From: Sanderia malayensis
Lineage: Eukaryota; Cnidaria; Scyphozoa; Semaeostomeae; Pelagiidae
Assembly: GCA_013076295.1 (NCBI GenBank)
Contig: RQOL01000893.1
Coordinates: 53,523 to 117,522 of the forward strand
Length of the DNA stretch: 64,000 bases
Direction: 5' to 3'
Shown here: positions 11,725 to 22,255 of the stretch, one piece after another
Position numbering within the stretch: position 1 is the first letter of the stretch
Layout: the number at the start of each line of letters is the position of its first letter
The notes under the pieces: generated by a model
What the model was told of the DNA's origin: nothing
Databases searched by the model: none
The model's input: the letters and a program-made list of their open reading frames with translations, nothing else
Made by a program: the position numbers and the translations under genes

Positions 11725-14563
11725 TAGTGTGCAGTAATGTTAATATCACTAAAACCAAGCAAATGCATGTGTATTTCACTTAGGTTCAGCTGTAATAACG
11801 TGAATTCAAGTGCAATTAGTGTGCAGTAATGTTAAAATCACTAAAAACAAGCAAATGCATGTGTATTTTGCTTAGTTTCAACTATAATAACGTGGATTCA
11901 TGGGCAATTATTGTGCAGTAATGTTAATATTACTGAAAACAAGCAAATGCATATGTATTTTACTTAGTTTCAACTATAATAACGTGGATTCATGGTCAAT
12001 TAGTGTGCAGTAATGTTAATATCACTGAAAACAAGCAAATGCATGTGTATTTTACTTAGTTTCAGCTGTAATAACATGGATTCATGTGCAATTAGTGTGC
12101 GGTATTGTTAATACTGAAAACAAGCAAATGCGTGTGTATTTTACTTAGTTTTAGCTGTAATAACGTGCATTCAAGTGCAATTAGTGTGCAGTAATGTTAA
12201 TACCACTGAAAACAAGCAAATGTATGTGTATTTTACTTTGTTTCAGCTGTAATAACATGGATTCATGTGCAGTTAGTTTGCGGTATTGTTAATACTGAAA
12301 ACAAGCAAATGCGTGTGTATTTTAGTTAGTTTTAGCTGTAATAAGGTGCATTCAAGTGCAATTAGTGTGCAGTAATGTTAATATCACTAAAAACAAGCAA
12401 ATGCATGTGCATTTTGCTTAGTTTCAACTGTGAAAACGTAAATTATTATGCAATTAATATGATTGAATGTTAATATCACTGAAAACAAGCAAATGAATAT
12501 GTATTTTAATTAGTTTCAACTGTAAAAAAGTAAGTTGATGTGCATATAGTGTGAATAAACATTAATATCACTGAAAACAAGGAAAAGCATGTGTATTTTA
12601 CTTAGTTTCAGCCGTAAAAACGTAATTTCATGTGTAAGTTGTGTGAATAAATGTTAATATCACTGAAAACAAGCAAATGCATTTGTATTTTGCTTAGTTT
12701 CAGCTGTAAAAACACGGCTTCATTTGCAATTAGGGTTAATGAAAATTAAGATCACTGAAAACAAGCAAATGCAGGTGTAATTTACTTAGTTTCAACTGTA
12801 AAAACGTAACTTAATGTGCAGTTAATGTGAATGAATGTGAATGTCACTGAAAACAAGGAAATGCATGTGTATTTTACTTAGTTTGAACTGTAAAACAGTA
12901 AATTGATGTGTACTTAGTGTGAAGGAATGTTAATATCACTGAAAACAGGCCAGCCAATGCATGTGTCTCTTACTTCGATTCAGCTGTAATAACGTGGCTT
13001 CATGTGCAATTAGTGTGAATGAATCTTAATATCACTGAAAGCAAGCAAATGCATGTGTATTTTACTTACTTTCAAATGTAATAACGTGGTTCATGTGCAT
13101 TTATTGTGCAGTAATGTTAATATTACTGAAAACAAGCAAATGCATATGTATTTTACTTAGTTTCAACTATAATAACGTGGATTCATGGGCAATTAGTGTG
13201 CAGTAATGTTAATATCACTGAAAACAAGCAAATGCATGTGTATTTTACTTAGTTTCAGCTGTAATAACTTGGCTTCAAGTGTAGTGTGCAGTAATGTTAA
13301 TACCACCGAAAACAAGCAAATGTATGTGTATTTTACTTAGTTTCAGCTGTAATAACATGGATTCATGTGCAATTAGTGTGCGGTATTGTTAATACTGAAA
13401 ACAAGCAAATGCGTGTGTATTTTACTTAGTTTTAGCTGTAATAACGTGCATTCAAGTGCAATTAGTGTGCAGTAATGTTACTATCACTAAAAACAAGCAA
13501 ATGCATGTGCATATTGCTTAGTTTCAACTGTGAAAACGTAAATTAATATGCAATTAATGTGATTTAATGTTAATATCACTGAAAACAAGCAAATGCATGT
13601 GTATTTTAATTAGTTTCAACTGTAAAAAAGTAAATTGATGTGCATATAGTGTGAATAAACGTTAATATCACTGAAAACAAGGAAAAGCATGTGTATTTTA
13701 CTTAGTTTCAGCCGTAAAAACGTAATTTCATGTGTAAGTAGTGTGAATAAATGTTAATATCACTGAAAGCAAGCAAATGCATTTGTATTTTACTTAGTTT
13801 CAGCTGTAAAAACACGGCTTCATTTGCAATTAAGGTTAATGAACGTTAATATCACTGAAAACAAGGAAAAGCATGTGTATTTTACTTAGTTTCAGCCGTA
13901 AAAACGTAATTTCATGTGTAAGTAGTGTGAATAAATGTTAATATCACTGAAAACAAGCAAATGCTGGCGTATTTTACTTAGTTTCAGCTGTAATAACGTG
14001 GATTCATGTGCAATTGGTGTGCAGTAATGTTAGTATCACTGAAAACAAGCAAATGCCTGCGTATTTTATTTAATTTCAGCTGTAATAATGTGGATTCATG
14101 GGCAATTAGTGTGCTGTAATGTTAATATCAGGGAAAACAAGCAAATGCATGTGTATTTTACTTAGGTTCAGCTGTAATAACGTGGATTCATGTGCAATTA
14201 GTGTGCAGTAGTCTTAGTATCACTGAACACAAGTAAATGCATCTTCATTTTACTTAGTTCCAACTGTAATAACGTGGATTCATGTGCAATTAGTGTGCAG
14301 TAATGTTAATATCACTGAAAAAAAGCAAATGCATGTGTATTTTACTTAGTTTCAGCATTAATAACGTGGATTCATGTGCAAATGGTGTGCAGTAATGTTA
14401 ATATCACTGAAAACAAGCAAATGAATATGTATTTTACTTAGTTTCAGCTGTAATAACGTGGATTCATGTGCAATTAGTATGCAGTATTGTTTATACTGAA
14501 AACAAGCAAATGCATGTGTATTTTACTTCGTTTTAGCTGTAATAACGTGGATTCAAGTGCAAT
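11725..14563 (+). repeat. Satellite between modules 1 and 2
   Basis: Satellite only. From about 11885 to 13.0 kb it follows a monomer order seen at 8.6-9.2 kb. At about 12948 it carries the rare AACAGGCCAGCCAATG monomer, also seen at 2071 and 60771. The stretch from about 13.0 kb repeats 10.0-11.5 kb, so module 2 and its flanks are a copy of module 1 and its flanks at a 3057-bp offset (CTGGCG at 10907 and 13964). Confidence 0.88.
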
Positions 14564-14776
14564 GAAGTAATGAAGTAATGAAGTAATGAAGTAAATTTTA
14601 ACCACAGTTTTCTACTGACATAATCCTGTTATGTACAGCTTGCTCAACTGTGAACAACGTATGAAACAATTTTCAATTAAAATTAAATAAAACAATTAGT
14701 ATCATCGGTTTATTTAGCTACTATTTTTATTTTAAGATATTAAAAACAAGGTAAAAACGTAATAACTGCAATTAGC
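14564..14776 (-). mobile_element. Module copy 2 (213 bp)
   Basis: Identical by eye to copy 1: four 8-bp units, AACCACAG form, and C as the last module base. The downstream sequence differs from that after copy 1 from about 14938, where a CACCTGTAAAAAAG monomer and TAATCGCACTC begin. This downstream context is the one shared by most later copies. Confidence 0.78.
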
Positions 14777-14980
14777 GCAATTAGTGTGCAGTAATGTTAA
14801 TATCACTAAAACCAAGCAAATGCATGTGTATTTCACTTAGGTTCAGCTGTAATAACGTGAATTCAAGTGCAATTAGTGTGCAGTAATGTTAAAATCACTA
14901 AAAACAAGCAAATGCATGTGTATTTTGCTTAGTTTCACCTGTAAAAAAGTAAATTGATGTGCATATAGTGTGAATAAACG

Positions 14981-15650
14981 TTAATCGCACTCAAAAAAAG
15001 CAAAAGCATGTGTATTTTACTTAGTTTCAGCCGTAAAAACGTAATTTCATGTGTAAGTAGTGTGAATAAATGTTAATATCACTGAAAACAAGCAAATGCA
15101 TTTGTATTTTACTTAGTTTTAGCTGTAATAACGTGCATTCAAGTGCAATTAGTGTGCAGTAATGTTAATATCACTAAAAACAAGCAAATGCATGTGTATT
15201 TTGCTTAGTTTCAACTGTGAAAACGTAAATTAATATGCAAGTAATGTGATTGAATGTTAATATCACTGAAAACAAGCAAATGCATGTGTATTTTAATAAG
15301 TTTCAACTGTAAAAAAGTAAATTGATGTGCATATAGTGTGAATAAACGTTAATATTACTGAAAACAAGGAAAAGCATGTGTATTTTACTTAGTTTCAGCC
15401 GTAAAAAGTAATTTCATGTGTAAGTAGTGTGAATAAATGTTAATATCACTGAGAACAAGCAAATGCATTTGTATTTTACTTAGTTTCAGCTGTAAAAACA
15501 CGGCTTCATTTGCAATTAGGTTAATGAACGTTAATATCACTGAAAACAAGGAAAAGCATGTGTATTTTACTTAGTTTCAGCCGTAAAAACGTAATTTCAT
15601 GTGTAAGTAGTGTGAATAAAGTTAATATCACTGAAAACAAGCAAATGCAT
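14981..15650 (+). repeat. Duplicated block, copy 1 (partner at 16483)
   Basis: TAATCGCACTC, then a B-type monomer, TTTTAATAAGTTTC and CCGTAAAAAGTAATTTC, occur in the same order at a 1502-bp offset from about 16483 to 17153. Subtracting the LINE insertion and its target duplication (401 bp) leaves about 12 monomers. Copy 1 has a few one-base losses (near 15519 and 15620). Confidence 0.8.
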
Positions 15651-16005
15651 TTGTATTTTGCTTAGTTTCAGCTGTAAAAACACGGCTTCATTTGCAATTA
15701 AGGTTAATGAAAGTTAAGATCACTGAAAACAAGCAAATGCATGTGTATTTTACTTACTTTCAAATGTAATAACGTGGGTTCATGTGCATTTATTGTGCAG
15801 TAATGTTAATATTACTGAAAACAAGCAAATGCATGTGTATTTTACTTAGTTTTAGGTGTAATAACGTGCATTCAAGTGCAATTAGTGTGCAGTAATGTTA
15901 CTATCACTAAAAACAAGCAAATGCATGTGCATTTTGCTTAGTTTCAACTGTGAAAACGTAAATTAATATGCAATTAATGTGATTTAATGTTAATATCACT
16001 GAAAA

Positions 16006-16028
16006 TAATAATAATAATAATAATAATA
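16006..16028 (-). repeat. (ATT)n tail of the LINE fragment
   Basis: An uninterrupted AAT/TAA trinucleotide run lies directly at the satellite junction, on the side that is the 3' end of the element. It differs from the 8-bp tail repeat of the module, so the two represent separate insertions or different subfamilies. Confidence 0.85.
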
Positions 16029-16041
16029 TTTGGTTCTTACT

Positions 16042-16088
16042 CACAGTTTCTACTGTCCGAATATGTTTCGGCAGGTTGCTCAACTGTG
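16042..16088. other. Nested stem-loop in the LINE 3' region
   Basis: The outer arms are CACAGTT (16042-16048) and AACTGTG (16082-16088), identical to the module. The inner hairpin is CTG, a bulged T, CCGAA, loop TATGT, TTCGG and CAG (16053-16074). The inner stem differs from the module's (ACATAA/TTATGT) but remains fully paired, and the spacing to the outer arms is conserved (4 or 5 nt on the left, 7 nt on the right). Confidence 0.75.
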
Positions 16089-16159
16089 GACATATAATTG
16101 CATCCAGGATGAATGAAATAAAATTGTTTTTAAAAAAATTTTATAGAAAAAGTAGAAAA

Positions 16160-16399
16160 TTAAGAAATACTTAAGCTATTAAGTCTTGTGTAAAAATTAG
16201 GCAAGTTTGTAGTCATAAAAAATGATTTAAGTGATGTTTTAAAGTTGTCTTTGTTGTCAATCATTCTTAGAGTGCAAGGTAGGCTGTTCCAGATCTTTGG
16301 CGCACATCTGGAAAATGCTCTTTCTCCATACTGGGATTTACAGTTTTTAATTTCCAGTATCATTGTACGAGGATTTAAAATTTGTAAGCAAACAAGCAT
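16160..16399 (-). pseudogene. C-terminal remnant of a LINE reverse transcriptase
   Basis: The frame has 79 codons, ends in TAA and is open up to the satellite junction at 16400, so the ATG at its start is only an internal methionine. The centre (residues 24-41) reads YGERAFSRCAPKIWNSLP, followed by a region ending FKTSLKSFF (residues 53-61). This tyrosine-glycine / alanine-proline / tryptophan-asparagine-serine-leucine-proline pattern is typical of the extreme C-terminus of CR1/L2/Jockey-type reverse transcriptases of animals. All catalytic parts (endonuclease, RT fingers and palm) are missing, so it cannot be active. There is no internal stop or frameshift, which suggests a fairly recent insertion. 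No promoter is visible. The clade is assigned from memory of the family pattern and needs a database search. Confidence 0.85.
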
Positions 16400-16482
16400 T
16401 TGAAAACAAGCAAATGCATGTGTATTTTAATTAGTTTCAACTGTAAAAAAGTAAATTGATGTGCATATAGTGTGAATAAACG

Positions 16483-17153
16483 TTAATCGCACTCAAAAAA
16501 AGCAAAAGCATGTGTATTTTACTTAGTTTCAGCCGTAAAAACGTAATTTCATGTGTAAGTAGTGTGAATAAATGTTAATATCACTGAAAACAAGCAAATG
16601 CATTTGTATTTTACTTAGTTTTAGCTGTAATAACGTGCATTCAAGTGCAGTTAGTGTGCAGTAATGTTAATATCACTAAAAACAAGCAAATGCATGTGTA
16701 TTTTGCTTAGTTTCAACTGTGAAAACGTAAATTAATATGCAAGTAATGTGATTGAATGTTAATATCACTGAAAACAAGCAAATGCATGTGTATTTTAATA
16801 AGTTTCAACTGTAAAAAAGTAAATTGATGTGCATATAGTGTGAATAAACGTTAATATCACTGAAAACAAGGAAAAGCATGTGTGTTTTACTTAGTTTCAG
16901 CCGTAAAAAGTAATTTCATGTGTAAGTAGTGTGAATAAATGTTAATATCACTGAAAACAAGCAAATGCATTTGTAATTTACTTAGTTTCAGCTGTAAAAA
17001 CACGGCTTCATTTGCAATTAAGGTTAATGAACGTTAATATCACTGAAAACAAGGAAAAGCATGTGTATTTTACTTAGTTTCAGCCGTAAAAACGTAATTT
17101 CATGTGTAAGTAGTGTGAATAAATGTTAATATCACTGAAAACAAGCAAATGCT
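16483..17153 (+). repeat. Duplicated block, copy 2 (partner at 14981)
   Basis: Same monomer order as 14981-15650 at a 1502-bp offset. It is slightly more regular than its partner (AATTAAGG near 17023 versus AATTAGG) and has GTGTGTTTT for GTGTATTTT near 16880. The LINE lies just before it and not at the equivalent place in the partner. Confidence 0.8.
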
Positions 17154-17567
17154 TGCGTATTTTACTTAGTTTCAGCTGTAATAACGTGGATTCATGTGCA
17201 ATTGGTGTGCAGTAATGTTAGTATCACTGAACACAAGTAAATGCATCTTCATTTTACTTAGTTCCAACTGTAATAACGTGGATTCATGTGCAATTAGTGT
17301 GCAGTAATGTTAATATCACTGAAAAAAAGCAAATGCATGTGTATTTTACTTAGTTTCAGCATTAATAACGTGGATTCATGTGCAAATGGTGTGCAGTAAT
17401 GTTAATATCACTGAAAACAAGCAAATGAATATGTATTTTACTTAGTTTCAGCTGTAATAACGTGGATTCATGTGCAATTAGTATGCAGTATTGTTTATAC
17501 TGAAAACAAGCAAATGCATGTGTATTTTACTTCGTTTTAGCTGTAATAACGTGGATTCAAGTGCAAT

Positions 17568-17780
17568 GAAGTAATGAAGTAATGAAGTAATGAAGTAAAT
17601 TTTACCCACAGTTTTCTACTGACATAATCCTGTTATGTACAGCTTGCTCAACTGTGAACAACGTATGAAACAATTTTCAATTAAAATTAAATAAAACAAT
17701 TAGTATCATCGGTTTATTTAGCTACTATTTTTATTTTAAGATATTAAAAACAAGGTAAAAACGTAATAACTGCAATTAGT
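17568..17780 (-). mobile_element. Module copy 3 (213 bp)
   Basis: First copy with ACCCACAG instead of AACCACAG and with T as its last base (GCAATTAGT). This 'T' form is followed by a long-type unit. Confidence 0.78.
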
Positions 17781-20357
17781 GCAATTAGTGTGCAGTAATG
17801 TTAATATCACTAAAACCAAGCAAATGCATGTGTATTTCACTTAGGTTCAGCTGTAATAACGTGAATTCAAGTGCAATTAGTGTGCAGTAATGTTAAAATC
17901 ACTAAAAACAAGCAAATGCATGTGTATTTTGCTTAGTTTCACCTGTAAAAAAGTAAATTGATGTGCATATAGTGTGAATAAACGTTAATCGCACTCAAAA
18001 AAAGCAAAAGCATGTGTATTTTACTTAGTTTCAGCTGTAAAAACGCAAATTCAGGTGTAAGTAGTGTGAATAGATGTTAATATCACTGAAAACAAGCAAA
18101 TGCATGTGTAATTTACTTAGTTTCAACTATAATAACGTGGATTCATGGGCAATTAGTGTGCAGTAATGTTAATATCACTGAAAACAAGCAAAAGCATGTG
18201 TATTTTACTTAGTTTCAGCTGTAATAACTTGGGTTCAAGTGCAATTAGTGTGCAGTAATGTTATTATTACTGAAAACAAGCAAATGTATGTGTATTTTAC
18301 TTAGTTTCAGCTGTAATAACATGGATTCATGTGCAATTAGTGTGCAGTAATGTTAGTATCACTGAAAACAAGCAAATGCATTTGTATTTTACTTAGTTTT
18401 AGCTGTAATAACGTGCATTCAAGTGCAATTAGTGTGCAGTAATGTTAATATCACTAAAAACAAGCAAATGCATGTGTATTTTGCTTAGTTTCAACTGTGA
18501 AAACGTAAATTAATATGCAATTAATGTGATTGAATGTTAATATCACTGAAAACAAGCAAATGCATGTGTATTTTAATTAGTTTCAACTGTAAAAAAGTAA
18601 ATTGATGTGCATATAGTGTGAATAAACGTTAATATCACTGAAAACAAGGAAAAGCATGTGTATTTTACTTAGGTTCAGCCGCAAAAACGTAATTTCATGT
18701 GTAAGTAGTGTGAATAAATGTTAATATCACTGAAAACAAGCAAATGCATTTGTATTTTACTTAGTTTCAGCTGTAAAAACACGGCTTCATTTGCAATTAA
18801 GGTTAATGAACGTTAATATCACTGAAAACAAGGAAAAGCATGTGTATTTTACTTAGTTTCAGCCGCAAAAACGTAATTTCATGTGTAAGTAGTGTGAATA
18901 AATGTTAATATCACCGAAAACAAGCAAATGCTGGCGTATTTTACTTAGTTTCAGCTGTAATAACGTGGATTCATGTGCAATTGGTGTGCAGTAATGTTAG
19001 TATCACTGAAAACAAGTAAATGCTTGCGTATTTTATTTAATTTCAGCTGTAATAATGTGGATTCATGGGCAATTAGTGTGCTGTAATGTTAATATCAAGG
19101 AAAACAAGCAAATGCATGTGTATTTTACTTAGGTTCAGCTGTAATAACGTGGATTCATGTGCAATTAGTGTGCAGTAGTCTTAGTATCACTGAACACAAG
19201 TAAATGCATCTTCATTTTACTTAGTTCCAACTGTAATAACGTGGATTCATGTGCAATTAGTGTGCAGTAATGTTAATATCACTGAAAAAAAGCAAATGCA
19301 TGTGTATTTTACTTAGTTTCAGCATTAATAACGTGGATTCATGTGCAAATGGTGTGCAGTAATGTTAATATCACTGAAAACAAGCAAATGAATGTGTATT
19401 TTACTTAGTTTCAGCCGTAAAAACGTAATTTCATGTGTAAGTAGTGTGAATAAACGTTAATATCACTGAAAACAAGGAAAAGCATGTGTATTTTACTTAG
19501 TTTCAGCCGTAAAAAGTAATTTCATGTGTAAGTAGTGTGAATAAATGTTAATATCACTGAAAACAAGCAAATGCATTTGTAATTTACTTAGTTTCAGCTG
19601 TAAAAACACGGCTTCATTTGCAAATAAGGTTAATGAACGTTAATATCACTGAAAACAAGGAAAAGCATGTGTATTTTACTTAGTTTCAGCCGTAAAAACG
19701 TAATTTCATGTGTAAGTAGTGTGAATAAATGTTAATATCACTGAAAACAAGCAAATGCTTGCGTATTTTACTTAGTTTCAGCTGTAATAACGTGGATTCA
19801 TGTGCAATTGGTGTGCAGTAATGTTAGTATCACTGAAAACAAGCAAATGCTTGCGTATTTTATTTAATTTCAGCTGTAATAATGTGGATTCATGGGCAAT
19901 TAGTGTGCTGTAATGTTAATATCAAGGAAAACAAGCAAATGCATGTGTATTTTACTTAGGTTCAGCTGTAATAACGTGGATTCATGTGCAATTAGTGTGC
20001 AGTAGTCTTAGTATCACTGAACACAAGTAAATGCGTCTTCATTTTACTTAGTTCCAACTGTAATAACGTGGATTCATGTGCAATTAGTGTGCAGTAATGT
20101 TAATATCACTGAAAAAAAGCAAATGCATGTGTATTTTACTTAGTTTCAGCATTAATAACGTGGATTCATGTGCAAATGGTGTGCAGTAATGTTAATATCA
20201 CTGAAAACAAGCAAATGAATATGTATTTTACTTAGTTTCAGCTGTATTAACGTGGATTCATGTGCAATTAGTATGCAGTATTGTTTATACTGAAAACAAG
20301 CAAATGCATGTGTATTTTACTTCGTTTTAGCTGTAATAACGTGGATTCAAGTGCAAT
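17781..20357 (+). repeat. Long-type unit L1 (2790 bp module to module)
   Basis: Long units begin after the shared TAATCGCACTC monomer with CAGCTGTAAAAACGCAAATT and TTCAGGTGTAAG. They then carry TTGGGTTCAAGTG and GTTATTATTACTG monomers. L1 differs from L2 and L3 at about 19450-19730, where other monomer subtypes replace an H-type/E-type stretch without changing the total length. Confidence 0.88.
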
Positions 20358-20570
20358 GAAGTAATGAAGTAATGAAGTAATGAAGTAAATTTTAACCACA
20401 GTTTTCTACTGACATAATCCTGTTATGTACAGCTTGCTCAACTGTGAACAACGTATGAAACAATTTTCAATTAAAATTAAATAAAACAATTAGTATCATC
20501 GGTTTATTTAGCTACTATTTTTATTTTAAGATATTAAAAACAAGGTAAAAACGTAATAACTGCAATTAGC
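20358..20570 (-). mobile_element. Module copy 4 (213 bp)
   Basis: AACCACAG form with C as its last base, followed by a short-type unit. Confidence 0.78.
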
Positions 20571-22042
20571 GCAATTAGTGTGCAGTAATGTTAATATCAC
20601 TAAAACCAAGCAAATGCATGTGTATTTCACTTAGGTTCAGCTGTAATAACGTGAATTCAAGTGCAATTAGTGTGCAGTAATGTTAAAATCACTAAAAACA
20701 AGCAAATGCATGTGTATTTTGCTTAGTTTCACCTGTAAAAAAGTAAATTGATGTGCATATAGTGTGAATAAACGTTAATCGCACTCAAAAAAAGCAAAAG
20801 CATGTGTATTTTACTTAGTTTCAGCCGTAAAAACGTAATTTCATGTGTAAGTAGTGTGAATAAATGTTAATATCACTGAAAACAAGCAAATGCATTTGTA
20901 TTTTACTTAGTTTTAGCTGTAATAACGTGCATTCAAGTGCAATTAGTGTGCAGTAATGTTAATATCACTAAAAACAAGCAAATGCATGTGTATTTTGCTT
21001 AGTTTCAACTGTGAAAACGTAAATTAATATGCAAGTAATGTGATTGAATGTTAATATCACAGAAAACAAGCAAATGCATGTGTATTTTAAAAAGTTTCAA
21101 CTGTAAAAAAGTAAATTGATGTGCATATAGTGTGAATAAACGTTAATATCACTGAAAACAAGGAAAAGCATGTGTATTTTACTTAGTTTCAGCCGTAAAA
21201 AGTAATTTCATGTGTAAGTAGTGTGAATAAATGTTAATATCACTGAAAACAAGCAAATGCATTTGTATTTTACTTAGTTTCAGCTGTAAAAACACGGCTT
21301 CATTTGCAATTAAGGTTAATGAACGTTAATATCACTGAAAACAAGGAAAAGCATGTGTATTTTACTTAGTTTCAGCCGTAAAAACGTTATTTCATGTGTA
21401 AGTAGTGTGAAGAAATGTTAATATCACTGAAAACAAGCAAATGCTGGCGTATTTTACTAGTTTCAGCTGTAATAACGTGGATTCATGTGCAATTGGTGTG
21501 CAGTAATGTTAGTATCACTGAAAACAAGCAAATGCTTGCGTATTTTATTTAATTTCAGCTGTAATAATGTGGATTTATGGGCAATTAGTGTGCTGTAATG
21601 TTAATATCAAGGAAAACAAGCAAATGCATGTGTATTTTACTTAGGTTCAGGTGTAATAACGTGGATTCATGTGCAATTAGTGTGCAGTAGTCTTAGTATC
21701 ACTGAACACAAGTAAATGCATTTTCATTTTACTTAGTTCCAACTGTAATAACGTGGATTCATGTGCAATTAGTGTGCAGTAATGTTAATATCACTGAAAA
21801 AAAGCAAATGCATGTGTATTTTACTTAGTTTCAGCATTAATAACGTGGATTCATGTGCAAATGGTGTGCAGTAATGTTAATATCACTGAAAACAAGCAAA
21901 TGAATATGTATTTTACTTAGTTTCAGCTGTAATAACGTGGATTCATGTGCAATTAGTATGCAGTATTGTTTATACTGAAAACAAGCAAATGCATGTGTAT
22001 TTTACTTCGTTTTAGCTGTAATAACGTGGATTCAAGTGCAAT
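20571..22042 (+). repeat. Short-type unit S1 (1685 bp module to module)
   Basis: Short units follow TAATCGCACTC with CAGCCGTAAAAACG. S1 has private variants AAAACGTTATTTC and GTGAAGAAATG (21385-21415), TTTTACTAGTTTC (21455) and AGGTGTAATAACG (21649). All recur in S2 at a 4475-bp offset. Confidence 0.88.
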
Positions 22043-22255
22043 GAAGTAATGAAGTAATGAAGTAATGAAGTAAATTTTACCCACAGTTTTCTACTGACAT
22101 AATCCTGTTATGTACAGCTTGCTCAACTGTGAACAACGTATGAAACAATTTTCAATTAAAATTAAATAAAACAATTAGTATCATCGGTTTATTTAGCTAC
22201 TATTTTTATTTTAAGATATTAAAAACAAGGTAAAAACGTAATAACTGCAATTAGT
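22043..22255 (-). mobile_element. Module copy 5 (213 bp)
   Basis: ACCCACAG form with T as its last base, followed by a long unit. Confidence 0.78.

Larger units (their letters stand above)
16006..16400 (-). mobile_element. 5'-truncated LINE (CR1/L2-like) inserted in the satellite, 395 bp
   Basis: This is non-satellite DNA placed inside a monomer. TGAAAA flanks it on both sides (16000-16005 and 16401-16406) where the intact monomer has it once, giving a probable 6-bp target duplication. On the minus strand the order is the C-terminal end of a reverse transcriptase ORF, a 3' untranslated region with a nested stem-loop, and a terminal (ATT)n run of about 23 bp. Truncation at the 5' end, a short tandem-repeat tail and a short target duplication fit LINE target-primed insertion. 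Only one copy exists in the window, so it arrived after, or escaped, the amplification that spread the module. Confidence 0.87.

Noticed and set aside
12727..12740. Telomere-like TTAGGG (AATTAGGGTTAATG)
   Set aside because: A single occurrence created by one base change in a common monomer; no telomeric repeat run is present.
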